From Methylobacterium oryzihabitans (GTDB taxonomy: Bacteria > Pseudomonadota > Alphaproteobacteria > Rhizobiales > Beijerinckiaceae), in the NCBI RefSeq assembly GCF_004004555.2, contig NZ_SACP01000025.1, forward strand, positions 1-64,000: a stretch of 64,000 nt of DNA, written 5' to 3'. Position 1 is the stretch's first letter. Each line of letters opens with the position of its first letter. Made by a program: the position numbers and the translations under genes. Shown here one piece after another: positions 16,411 through 24,980 of this stretch. Below the pieces are notes generated by a model. It did not search any database. It was not told the origin of the DNA and worked only from the letters and a program-made list of their open reading frames with translations.

Positions 16411-16567
16411 CGTCGTCCTGCGTGTGGCGGGGTTCTGCGGAGAGGCGGGCCGGCAAGCGGTGCCGGAGACGGGGGGATTTGTCGACTGGCTCGGTAGACT
16501 TCCTGCCAACGGGATGTCGGTACCGCAGGCCGGACGGTGACGGCGGCCGTCTCCGGGATAGAGGACA

Positions 16568-16700
16568 TGATACGGAATCCGGAAGATTGCTTCCGGATTC
16601 CGTATCATCAGCCCGCGCGGCGCAGAGCAAAGCTCTGCGCGCACCTGAGCGGAGTCGATTTCCGCATCGCGAAGCGATCAATCGGAAATCGTATGAAAAC
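16568..16700. repeat. Family A palindromic repeat, copy 2
   Basis: An 18-bp perfect stem, 16568-16585 with 16590-16607 (TGATACGGAATCCGGAAG, loop ATTG), is followed by CAGCCCGCGCGGCGC and a second hairpin, CGATTTCCG...CGGAAATCG, ending near 16700. It is one of the best-preserved copies. It borders the LLM-monooxygenase remnant on its 3' side. Confidence 0.8.
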
Positions 16701-16734
16701 GACCGACTGAACCGACGGGTGCGATCCGCCGGTT

Positions 16735-17136
16735 CCGGGTGGGGCCGACGACGTCGCCGCGTAGCTCCGGTTGAGGCCGTCGATGTCGGTCCCGTCCATC
16801 CAGGCTTCCAGGGCGTCGGCGACCTGCCAGGACCTCGGCGACCTGCGCGGCCGAGCCCCCAGCACCGGGCCGCGCCCGCCGATGGCGTTGTGGGTGACGA
16901 TCTCGCGGATCGTCCAGATCTTCTCCGGGCGGGAAGGACTCGACCATCGAGGCGACCGCGTGGTCCCTCCGGATCACCGGGATGCGCCCGACGATCACCG
17001 TCATCAGGGCAAAGAACGGGATTCCGGCGGGATCGCGGGCGGTGCGGCGGGTGTCGGCCACCGTCGCGGCGATCGCGGATGTCGACGGGCCGCTCAGGAA
17101 CGCCGCCTCGGCATGCGCGGCGGCGAAGCCGATCTC
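16735..17136 (-). pseudogene. LLM-class flavin-dependent monooxygenase remnant (NtaA/SnaA type)
   Basis: Only the C-terminal part is left, read across three frames. From 17136 it reads EIGFAAAHAEAAFLSGPSTS...AATVADTRRTARDPAGIPFF...VIRRDHAVASMVESFPP. A frameshift near 16928 leads to EKIWTIREIVTHNAIGGRGP. A second shift, linked to a short duplication of CAGGTCGCCGA near 16820, leads to VADALEAWMDGTDIDGLNRS. The order of these segments matches nitrilotriacetate/dibenzothiophene-type monooxygenases of the luciferase-like family. The N-terminal half is absent. The fragment is bordered on both sides by family A repeats. Confidence 0.75.
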
Positions 17137-17252
17137 CGCGCTTCGCGATGCGGATTTCGGCCTCGCTCAGGCGTGTGGAGCCTCCGGCTCCACCGCGCGG
17201 GCTGGTGACACGGGTTCCGGACCGCATCGTCCGAGAATCGTATCAGAGCCTG
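17137..17252. repeat. Family A palindromic repeat, copy 3 (inverted)
   Basis: This copy runs in the opposite direction to copy 2: CGCTTCGCGATGCGGATTTC, GCGTGTGGAGCCTCCGGCTCCACCGCGCGGGCTGGTG as its middle, and a worn hairpin, ACACGGGTTCCGGA...TCCGAGAATCGTATCA, at its end. The middle GGAGCC...GGCTCC insertion is also present in the second copy at 38832. Confidence 0.7.
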
Positions 17253-17278
17253 TTTGACTCTTGATCTAAAGAATGGAC

Positions 17279-17456
17279 TCCTCTTTCCCGGACGACTGGA
17301 ACGCAATGGAAGGAGATCCGGGATCCAGCACAAGAATTCGCGAAGCGTCCATACTCAGCGACAGTGCTGTCAGACTGAGCCGCTTCGCGGCACATCTGAC
17401 GTCTGGATCCCGGATCTCCTTCCGCTGACGCTTCACTCGCCCGGGAAAGGGGTGCT
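17279..17456. repeat. Large imperfect palindrome with 21-bp perfect core arm
   Basis: 17308-17328 and 17403-17423 are exact reverse complements (21 bp, GGAAGGAGATCCGGGATCCA and one more base). The outer arms 17279-17307 and 17424-17456 also pair imperfectly around CTTTCCCGG...CCGGGAAAG. The 74-base loop contains GAATTCGCGAAGCG and CGCTTCGCG. No coding frame is convincing. It lies just downstream of the RND gene and may end its transcription, or be a small mobile hairpin element. Confidence 0.7.
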
Positions 17457-17484
17457 TCACGCGGAAAATACCACGACAATCGTA

Positions 17485-20400
17485 TCACCCCTCGCGAGGG
17501 GCGGCCGTCGCGGTCTCCGGCGGCGCGCCGGGCGGGGCCCGGTCCCCGGCTGCGCGAGGCGTCCCGACCCGGGCCTGCACCCCGCGATAGAGCCGGCCCG
17601 GCAGGTCGGAGACCGCGCACATGAGGCAGAACACCGCCGGCACGAAGATCAGCGACAGCGCGGTCGAGAACAGCAATCCGCCGATCACCGCGATCGCCAT
17701 CGGCGAGCGGAACTCGCCGCCGGCCCCGACCGCGAGGGCGCTCGGCACCATGCCGGCCACCATCGCGATGGTCGTCATCACGATCGGCTGGGCCCGCTTG
17801 CGGCCGGCATCGATGATCGCCTCGTTGCGGTCCATGCCGTGACGCATCGCCTCGATGGCGAATTCCACCAGCATGATCGCATTCTTGGTGACGATGCCCA
17901 TCAGCATCAGGATGCCGATCCAGACCGGCGTGGTGAGCTGCTTGCCGGTGACGAGGAGCGCCATCACGGCGCCGCCGAGGGAGAGCGGCAGCGAGAACAG
18001 GATCGTGACCGGGTGCAGGAACGAGCCGAACAGCATCACCAGCACGGCGTAGACCATCAGCAGGCCGGCCTGCATCACCTCGGCGAAGCCCGCCGACAGC
18101 TCGGCGAGGTTCTCGGCGTCCCCCGACTGGCTCACCTGGACGCCCTTGGGCAGGTTCGTCATCACCGGCAGCGCGTCGATGCTCTTGAGCACGTCGCCGA
18201 GGGCTGCCGTGCCGACGAGATCTGCCGCCACCGTCGCCTGGCGCTCGCGGTCGTAGCGCGCGATGTTGGCCGGCCCGTCCTGGAAGCCGAGTTCGGCCAC
18301 GGTCGCGAGCGGGACGCCGCCCCGGGCGGCCGGGCTCGGGATGCGCAGGCCCTCCAGCACCGCCCAGTTGAGCCGGGCGGTGTCGTCGAGCTGGACCCGG
18401 ACCGGCACCAGCCGGTCGCCGGCGTCGAACTTGGCGAGCGCGGGACCGACGTCGCCGATCGTGGCGACGCGGATCGTCTCCGACAGGGTGTCGGCGGTGA
18501 TGCCGAAGCGGGCCGCGAGGTCCATGCGCGGCCGGATGCGCAGCTCCGGCCGGTCGAGGGTGGCGCCCGAGATCACGTTGGCCACCGTCGGCAGGCGGCG
18601 CATCTGGTTGGCGAGCTCGTTGGCCACGCTCGCGACCGTGCGGCTGTCCTGGCCGGTGACCACGAGCGAGACCGCCCGCAGCCCGTTCTCGTCGACGAAC
18701 CAGTAGCGGATGTCGGGAAGCTCCCGCAGGCGCCGGTCGACCTGCTGCTCGAGCGCCTGCTGGGTGATCGTGCGCTCGGACTTGGGGGTGTAGTTCAGGA
18801 TCAGCGACGCGCGGCGCACCTCGGCGGTGCCCTGCTGCGGGCGTCCGCCGTTCACGAACACGCTTCTCACCTCCGGGATCGCCTTCAGCTCCGCCACGAT
18901 GCCGTCGGTGACCCGCTGGGTGTCGGAGATGAGGGAGCCCGGCGGCAGCTCGACCGAGAGCAGGGAGCGGGCGGTGTCCTGGGCCGGCAGGAAGCCCTCG
19001 GAGAGGAGCCGCATGCTGGCGAGCGAGGCGGCGAACAGGCCGATGCCGAGCAGCACGGTGACGAGGTAGTACCGCACCGACTTGCCGACCAGCCAGACAT
19101 AGGCCCGCTCGATCCGGCCCGGCGGCTTCTCCCCGCGGACCTCCGGCTTGAGGATGTAGGCGGCCAGCATCGGGGTCACGAATCGGGCGGCGAGCAGCGA
19201 GAACAGCACCTGCACGGCGATCGTGATGCCGAATTGCTTGAAGAACTGCCCGGCGATGCCGCCCATGAAGCTCGCCGGCGCGAAGATCGCCACGATGGTG
19301 AAGCTGATCGCGATGACCGCGAGTCCGATCTCGTCGGCGGCGTCGACGGCCGCCTGATAGGGCGACTTGCCCATGCGGATGTGGCGGACGATGTTCTCGA
19401 TCTCGACGATCGAATCGTCGACCAGGATGCCGGTCGAGAGGGTGACGGCGAGGAAGCTCACGAGGTTGAGCGAGAAGCCGAGCAGGTCCATCGCCCAGAA
19501 GGCCGGGAAGATCGACAGCGGCAGCGACACCGCCACGATGACCGTGGTGCGCAGATTGCGCAGGAACAGGAACACGACCACGACCGCGAGCGCCGCCCCC
19601 TCGAACAGCGTCTTGATCGCCGCGTCGTAGTTGCCGACCGTGTAGTCGACCGAGGTGTCGATCAGCGTCAGCCGGACGTCCGGGTGCTCCTCCTGGATCT
19701 GGTCGATCTTGGCCTGCACGGCCTTGGCCACCACCACGTCGCTGGCGCCCTTGGCGCGCTTGATGCCGAAGGCGACGACGGGCTTGGCGTCGAGGCTGGC
19801 GAAGGTGCGCCGGTCCGCCACCGTGTCGGTGACGACGCCGAGATCCTGCAGCCGGATCTGCCCGCCGGTGGCGAGCGGGATCATCACGCCCTTCAGCTCG
19901 TCGAGGGAGCGGGCGCCGGCGAGCGCCCGGATGGCGTAGTCCTGCCCGCCGAGCCGGGTGCGTCCGCCCGCCACGTCGACGTTGATGCCGCGCAGGCGCC
20001 GGCTGACATCGACGGCGGTGAGCCCGTAGGCGAGCAGGCGGTCGGGATCGAGCGAGACCAGGATCTCGCGCTCGACGCCCCCGATGGTCTCGAACTGCGC
20101 CACGCCGCGGATGCTCTGCAGGCGCCGCTTGACCACGGTGTCGACGAACCAGGACAGCTGCTCGGGCGTCTTGCCGGGGGCTTCCGCGGCGTAGGTCACG
20201 ATCGGCAGTCCGACGACGTCGACCCGCTGGATCAGCGGCGTCTCGGCGTTGCGCGGCAGGTCGGCCTGGATGCGGGTGATCGCGTCCTTGACGTCGTTGA
20301 GGGCCCGGTCGGTATTGGTCTCGAGGCGGAACTGCACCGTCGTCACCGAGATGCCGTCGGTGATGGTCGAGGAGATGTGGCGCACCCCCTCGACGCCCGA

Positions 20401-20619
20401 GAGGCCGTCCTCGACGGTCTTGGTGACCTGGGTCTCCAGTTCCGCCGGCGCCGCCCCGAACTGCGCCACCGCCACCGAGATGATCGGGATGTCGGCCGAG
20501 GGCAGGCGGGTGATCGGCAGCTTGGTGAAGCTCGTCCAGCCGAGGATCAGCAGGATCAGCGAGATCAGGATGGACGGGAGCGGCCGGCGGATCGCCCAGG
20601 AGGACACGTTCAGGGACAA
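17485..20619 (-). CDS. RND (HAE1-type) efflux permease
   Basis: This 1044-residue inner-membrane proton/drug antiporter of the AcrB/MexB superfamily starts with TTG at 20619 (LSLNVSSWAIRRPLPSILIS, first transmembrane helix). TM4 holds the paired Asp used for proton relay, STGILVDDSIVEIENIVRHI. TM2-6 and TM8-12 blocks are complete (AVVVVFLFLRNLRTTVIVAV; VWIGILMLMGIVTKNAIMLV). Two large periplasmic loops contain the porter segments. The C-terminal 40 residues are Pro/Ala-rich. The adaptor gene lies 80 bases upstream on the same strand. No outer-membrane channel gene is present, so a TolC-type partner must come from elsewhere. The upstream open frame (to 21531) is antisense-type noise within the adaptor gene. 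Confidence 0.93.
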   Translation of the reverse strand: MSLNVSSWAIRRPLPSILISLILLILGWTSFTKLPITRLPSADIPIISVAVAQFGAAPAELETQVTKTVEDGLSGVEGVRHISSTITDGISVTTVQFRLETNTDRALNDVKDAITRIQADLPRNAETPLIQRVDVVGLPIVTYAAEAPGKTPEQLSWFVDTVVKRRLQSIRGVAQFETIGGVEREILVSLDPDRLLAYGLTAVDVSRRLRGINVDVAGGRTRLGGQDYAIRALAGARSLDELKGVMIPLATGGQIRLQDLGVVTDTVADRRTFASLDAKPVVAFGIKRAKGASDVVVAKAVQAKIDQIQEEHPDVRLTLIDTSVDYTVGNYDAAIKTLFEGAALAVVVVFLFLRNLRTTVIVAVSLPLSIFPAFWAMDLLGFSLNLVSFLAVTLSTGILVDDSIVEIENIVRHIRMGKSPYQAAVDAADEIGLAVIAISFTIVAIFAPASFMGGIAGQFFKQFGITIAVQVLFSLLAARFVTPMLAAYILKPEVRGEKPPGRIERAYVWLVGKSVRYYLVTVLLGIGLFAASLASMRLLSEGFLPAQDTARSLLSVELPPGSLISDTQRVTDGIVAELKAIPEVRSVFVNGGRPQQGTAEVRRASLILNYTPKSERTITQQALEQQVDRRLRELPDIRYWFVDENGLRAVSLVVTGQDSRTVASVANELANQMRRLPTVANVISGATLDRPELRIRPRMDLAARFGITADTLSETIRVATIGDVGPALAKFDAGDRLVPVRVQLDDTARLNWAVLEGLRIPSPAARGGVPLATVAELGFQDGPANIARYDRERQATVAADLVGTAALGDVLKSIDALPVMTNLPKGVQVSQSGDAENLAELSAGFAEVMQAGLLMVYAVLVMLFGSFLHPVTILFSLPLSLGGAVMALLVTGKQLTTPVWIGILMLMGIVTKNAIMLVEFAIEAMRHGMDRNEAIIDAGRKRAQPIVMTTIAMVAGMVPSALAVGAGGEFRSPMAIAVIGGLLFSTALSLIFVPAVFCLMCAVSDLPGRLYRGVQARVGTPRAAGDRAPPGAPPETATAAPREG

Positions 20620-20699
20620 GGTCGCTCTCGCCTCGGTTGGGTCTCGGATCGGGAGGAGTGGCCGTCGGGCCGGCCCCGGGCGGTCGCCCGGCTCGCGCG

Positions 20700-21566
20700 T
20701 CAGAACGCCATGCCCGCGTTGGCGACCACCGTGTCGCCCTCGGCGAGCCCGCTGCGGATCTCGACGTCGTCCTGCGAGGAGAGGCCGACGGTGACCCGCC
20801 GGGTATCGATGCGCCCGTCGCGCGCCACCACCTGCACGCTGGTGAAGTCGCTGCGGCGCAGGATGGCGGAGCGAGGCACCGAGAGCCCGCAACTCGATGC
20901 CGTGTCCACCAGGGCCCGGGCGAACAGGCCCGGCCGCAGCCCGGCCCCGGCCGGCAGCGAGATGAGCGCCCGGCCGAACTGGGTGGCCGGGTCGACGTCG
21001 GTCGCCGGCACCCGGACCTCCCCGCGCAACTCCCCGGCCTCGGTCAGCACGCGGGTGGCGGCGTGCTGGCGCACCTTGGTCACGTAGAGGCTCGGCACCT
21101 GCACCATCAGGTCGAGATTCCGGTCGGCGACGAGGCGCACCAGCGGATCCGCCTGCGGGCCCGTGAGGGCGCCGACCTGGGCGGTGCTGCGGGCGACGGT
21201 CGCGGCTTCGGGGGCCTTCAGGGCGACGCTCGCCGGCAGGCGGGTGGCCGGGCCTGCGCCGGCCGGATCCTCCGGCGCGATCCGGGCGAGGCGCACCAGA
21301 TCCTGGCCGGCGCTCACGCTGTCGCCCTCCTGCACCAGCACCTCGGCGATGCGGTAGCCCTCGACCGGGTAGGCGAGATAGGTCTCGCTGCGGGGAACGA
21401 CGTAGCCGGTGACCCGCACCGCATCGGAGAAGCAGGCCTTGCGGGCCTGGACGGTGGCGGGCGCTGCGCTGCAGACGCCCGGCGCGACCGCGGCGAGCCA
21501 AGCGGCCAGGAGCCATGTGGCCAGGAGCCATGCGGCGGACGGAACCCGGAAACGGTCGGCGGGCAT
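20700..21566 (-). CDS. RND efflux periplasmic adaptor (membrane fusion protein)
   Basis: The protein has 288 residues with a signal peptide (AAWLLATWLLAAWLAAVAPG). The membrane fusion fold is visible as a lipoyl-like half (VTGYVVPRSETYLAYPVEGY...EVLVQEGDSVSAGQDLVRLA), a short hairpin region, the second lipoyl half, and a beta-barrel and membrane-proximal part (LPAGAGLRPGLFARALVDTA; DVEIRSGLAEGDTVVANAG). It is shorter than AcrA-type adaptors (about 380 residues), mainly in the coiled-coil hairpin. It should link the permease at 17485 to an outer-membrane channel. A close paralogue without a permease lies at 37844. The ATG at 21566 gives the best signal peptide. Confidence 0.87.
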   Translation of the reverse strand: MPADRFRVPSAAWLLATWLLAAWLAAVAPGVCSAAPATVQARKACFSDAVRVTGYVVPRSETYLAYPVEGYRIAEVLVQEGDSVSAGQDLVRLARIAPEDPAGAGPATRLPASVALKAPEAATVARSTAQVGALTGPQADPLVRLVADRNLDLMVQVPSLYVTKVRQHAATRVLTEAGELRGEVRVPATDVDPATQFGRALISLPAGAGLRPGLFARALVDTASSCGLSVPRSAILRRSDFTSVQVVARDGRIDTRRVTVGLSSQDDVEIRSGLAEGDTVVANAGMAF

Positions 21567-21670
21567 GAACGGCTCTGCGTCGCGAGCGGACACCCGCGGC
21601 GCCGCGCTCGGTGGGGCTCTGGGTCGCCCGCCGCCCCGCGCGGGGGCGGCGGGGGCGTCGTCCCTGCGGC

Positions 21671-22312
21671 TCAGAAGCGCGAGGCCGACTTCACGCCCGA
21701 CATGTTGATCGCGGTCACCCGCCGGTTGTTCGCCGCGAGCGGGTTGCCGCGATCCTTCAGCTGCGTCTTGCCATAGCCGACCGCCACGAGGTTGGCCTGC
21801 GGCACGCCGTAGTTCTGTACGATGTACTGCCTCACCGCCTCGGCCCGGCGCTCGGACAGGCGCTGGTTGGTCTGGTCCTGCCCCTTGCCGTCGGTGTGTC
21901 CGACGACCAGGAAGGTGCTGCCCTTGAGCTGGGCCAAGGCTGCCCCGAGGGTCTTCACCAGCGGCAGCGCCTTGGGGCCGATCGTCGCCGAGTTGTACTC
22001 GAACGGGATCTCCAGATCGATGCTCGGCTTGTCGGCCGAGGCGGCGGCGATCTTCTGCCGCTCGGTCGAGGAGAACGAGGTCCGGTTGCGCAGCGTGTCG
22101 AGGAAGGCGCGGTCCTCCGTGCTGCCGGTCTCGCCGCGGACGGCGGTCGAGAGGCTGCGGGTCAGGGGCGGCTCGGGCGACAGGGCCTTGAGGATGTCCG
22201 CCTCGGTGGGGGCCGTCTGCGCCTGCGCGGCGGCCGAGCCCAGGGCCAGGAGGCCGGCCAGGAGGGTGAGGCGGCCGGTGCGACGGAACCGGACCGGGAC
22301 TTCGCTCGTCAT
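21671..22312 (-). CDS. OmpA-family outer-membrane/periplasmic protein
   Basis: The protein has 213 residues with a cleavable signal peptide (LTLLAGLLALGSAAAQAQ). The C-terminal half is a peptidoglycan-binding OmpA domain: IDLEIPFEYNSATIGPKALP, FLVVGHTDGKGQDQTNQRLS, ERRAEAVRQYIV, then LVAVGYGKTQ and NRRVTAINM. The N-terminal part (about 30-100) is short and has no barrel, so it probably anchors something to the cell wall rather than forming a pore. It sits between the efflux genes and the caspase-like gene at 22458, all on the minus strand, so it may be cotranscribed with the latter. Confidence 0.88.
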   Translation of the reverse strand: MTSEVPVRFRRTGRLTLLAGLLALGSAAAQAQTAPTEADILKALSPEPPLTRSLSTAVRGETGSTEDRAFLDTLRNRTSFSSTERQKIAAASADKPSIDLEIPFEYNSATIGPKALPLVKTLGAALAQLKGSTFLVVGHTDGKGQDQTNQRLSERRAEAVRQYIVQNYGVPQANLVAVGYGKTQLKDRGNPLAANNRRVTAINMSGVKSASRF

Positions 22313-22457
22313 CGTGATGCTCCTTGTGCGGTCCGCACGGCGAGCGTGCGGTCGGGTCGTGGGGGACGCATGAGACCGGACCTGCTGTGGCCCCGCCCCG
22401 GTCCCGGGGCGTGACGGGGGCCTGCCGTCGCGTTGGGCGGATGCTCCGAATCTCCGC

Positions 22458-24143
22458 TCAACGGATTCCGTATCGGGCGAACTCCTTGGCGACGCCTGGA
22501 TCCATCGCCAGGGCGTCGCTGATGTCGCTGTTGCCGTCCTGGGTGTCGCCGGTGCGCAGGCGCGCAAGCCCGCGGCCGTAGAGCGACGAGGCCTGCTTGC
22601 CGTTGCTCCGCAGGGCGGCGTCGTAGTCGCGAATGGCCATGCCGTGCAGCCCGATCTTGAGGTTGACCAGCCCCCGGCTGTCGAGGGCGTCCGGGAAGTT
22701 GGGACGCAGCTTGAGGGCCTCGTTGCAGTCGCGCAGGGCACGGTCGAGCTCCTCGATCATCGCCCGGACCCAGCAGCGGTTGTTGAGGGCCTCGACGTCC
22801 TGCGGGTTGAGGCGGATGACCTCGTCGAAATCCGCGAGCGCCGGCCGGAACTCGCGATGGATCGCGTGGAGCTGGCCCCGTCGGTAGAGCGCGGCCGCAT
22901 CGGCGGGGTTGCGTTCCAGCGCCCGATCGAGATCGGCCTTCATGCGCTGGTCCTCGCGGGAATAGGCGAGGACCGGGATGCTGGCGGGTGCAGGCCTCGC
23001 GGCCGCGTCGAGCCGGTCGATCTCGGCCTGAGCCCGGTCGGCCCAGGCGCCGGTCGGGTAGCGGGCGACGAAGGCCTGGTAGGCCTCGCGGGTGTTCGTC
23101 CGCTTGGCGGTGGCGAAGTCCCGGGCCGGGTCCGGCACGGCGACGACCGCCGGCGACGTGCCGGTCTCGGGCAGCCTGGCGGCGTCCGCGGGCCTCGTCA
23201 GGTCGGGCTTGAGCGCATCAGGCTTGGCTGCCTCGGGCAGCTTTGCGGGCTCGGGCAGCTTGGCGGGCTCGGGTGCGGCCTTCGCGGGGTCCGGCTTCGT
23301 CGCCTCGGTCCGCAGCGGCCCGGCTGCGGTGGCCGCCGCGATCTCGATCTGCCGCGGCGGCTTGCCGGCCACCGGCCGCGGATCGCTCCAGCCCCCGCCC
23401 GAGCCCTCCTTCAGGGTCGAGAAGATCCATGGCACCTGGGCGCCCTGGCTGGCGGCCGAGACGCCGGCCCGGGTCTTGTCGAAGGCCGGTCGGGACAGGC
23501 CGTCGCTGCCGACCGCCCGGACGAGCTCCTCCGCGAAGGCGCTGCGGGTGCCGGTGCCCGGACGCAGCATCGTGCCGGGGGCGGTGGAGTGGACCAGCAG
23601 GGTGTTGGCCGGCGGATCGGTCGTCGGCGCGAGGCCGGTCGAGAAGCTTCGGAAGCGCCGTTCGAACGGATTGCGGTTGGCCGCGTCGAGCACCACGACC
23701 TTCATCTCCGCGCCGCGCCGGTCGATCTCCGCCATCACCCCGTCGACGGTCACCCCGTCGCGCTGCAGGTCGGCCTCGCTCCAGATCTGGCCGTCGACCG
23801 GGACCAGGTAGTTCTTGCGGGCCGACTGGATGCCGTAGCCCGAGAAGTAGAACAGCACGCTCGACCCGGGCTTGATCTTGGCGAAGAACGCCGTCAGGGC
23901 GTCGTTCATCGTGCGTTTGGTGGCGTTCTCGGCGAGATCGACGGCGTAGCCCTTCCGCTGCAGGGCCGCCCCGAGGGCGCGGACGTCCTGGACCGGCGTG
24001 GTCAGCGGCGCGTCGCCGTCCGGATACTGCGCGTTGCCGATCAGGAGCGCCACGCGGTCCTCCCGCTTGGTCTCGGCCGCGGCCGGGCGCACGAGAGAGG
24101 CCCCCGCCGCGAGCACGATGCAGACGAACCACCACGCACGCAT
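22458..24143 (-). CDS. Caspase-fold (peptidase C14) protein with TPR repeats, catalytic dyad replaced
   Basis: The protein has 561 residues with a signal peptide (residues 1-23), so it is periplasmic or exported. Residues about 28-240 form a p20-like caspase domain starting EDRVALLIGNAQYP. At the His position (family YYAGHG) it reads YFSGYG, so Tyr103 replaces His. At the Cys position (family LDACR) it reads LDAANRNP, so Ala155 replaces Cys. Proteolysis is not expected. A Pro/Ala/Lys linker (about 255-350) precedes tetratricopeptide repeats (about 395-555) with RNPADAAALYRRGQLHAIH- and LNPQDVEALNNRCWVRAMI-type units. Pseudo-caspases of this kind are known in bacteria and probably act as binding scaffolds. 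A second caspase homologue, with an intact dyad, lies at 33280. Confidence 0.9.
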   Translation of the reverse strand: MRAWWFVCIVLAAGASLVRPAAAETKREDRVALLIGNAQYPDGDAPLTTPVQDVRALGAALQRKGYAVDLAENATKRTMNDALTAFFAKIKPGSSVLFYFSGYGIQSARKNYLVPVDGQIWSEADLQRDGVTVDGVMAEIDRRGAEMKVVVLDAANRNPFERRFRSFSTGLAPTTDPPANTLLVHSTAPGTMLRPGTGTRSAFAEELVRAVGSDGLSRPAFDKTRAGVSAASQGAQVPWIFSTLKEGSGGGWSDPRPVAGKPPRQIEIAAATAAGPLRTEATKPDPAKAAPEPAKLPEPAKLPEAAKPDALKPDLTRPADAARLPETGTSPAVVAVPDPARDFATAKRTNTREAYQAFVARYPTGAWADRAQAEIDRLDAAARPAPASIPVLAYSREDQRMKADLDRALERNPADAAALYRRGQLHAIHREFRPALADFDEVIRLNPQDVEALNNRCWVRAMIEELDRALRDCNEALKLRPNFPDALDSRGLVNLKIGLHGMAIRDYDAALRSNGKQASSLYGRGLARLRTGDTQDGNSDISDALAMDPGVAKEFARYGIR

Positions 24144-24596
24144 ACGACCCTCGAAGATGTCCGCAGAGGCCAGATTTCAGCCATGGGATCTTAAAACCAC
24201 CCGGCGGTGCTGACAAGTTTGACGGATCTATCCGGAGCAACGGCGCCGCCAGTCAACGGCGAGTGGCGGCCCCCACGATCCATTCGCCCTGAAGGCGGCA
24301 CGCCCGATCGGGCCAAGCATAAACCGCGCATCGCTCTCTCCGTCCCAAGGCACGGCGACAAACAGGCCCGGACATCAGCAGCATCCCCGATCCCGGGAGC
24401 GCCTGCCCTCCGGCGACGACCTGTTTCCTACGTCGTTCACCCGGCGACTTCGGTGTGGGCGCGCACCCGATGCCGCGATAGACGGTGCGAGGCCGGGGGT
24501 CGGATCGATGCCGGCGCGACGACCGGCGTGTGTCCCTCGCGACGGGCGGCGGGGCCGGCGCGCATCGGGCCGACCGCTTCGGCGCGACGGCCCCCG

Positions 24597-24897
24597 CTCC
24601 TTGGCCGACCTCGGGCGCCGGCGGCCGTGTGTGCGAGCGGACCTTCGTCCCCTCGGCCCCGCTTCGCGGGGTGCGCGTCGCCCCCGGCAGACAGCGTCGC
24701 CCCGCGGCGCGATCCAGGGCAATCGCTTGAGAGCGATTGCCCTGGTTTCTTGCTTGGCCTCAGGCGCCGGCGTTCGCATCCGCTCACTTGGCTCTCGCTC
24801 CGCTCTGCGTTCGAGCGGACATTCGTCCCCTCGAACTCGCTCCGCGAGGCGCTCTTCGCGCCCGGAATGTAGCGTCGCCCCGCGGCGCGATCCGCCC
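24597..24897. repeat. Family B repeat, two adjacent copies (one worn)
   Basis: The better copy, 24717-24897, starts with the hairpin GGCAATCGCTTGAGAGCGATTGCC. It continues with TTGCTTGGCCTCAGGCGCCG, GCGAGGCGCTCTTCGCGCCC and GCGTCGCCCCGCGGCGCGAT. A worn copy at 24597-24716 precedes it. Other copies are at 35683, 43303 and 44738. The rest of the gap (24144-24596 and 24898-24980) shows no gene, and it must contain the divergent promoters of the caspase-like and phosphatase genes. Confidence 0.75.
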
Positions 24898-24980
24898 GGC
24901 CTTGCCGAACCGCGTCGCCTCGGTCAGGGTTGCCGCGCCCGCGCGACGGTGGTCGGGTTGCACGAGGAAGGACCGGTCGG

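Noticed and set aside
17254..21087. 1277-residue plus-strand reading frame opposite the RND permease and adaptor
   Set aside because: It is an antisense frame kept open by high GC. The protein has no domain and is rich in Arg, Asp and Gly, while the minus strand encodes clear RND components.
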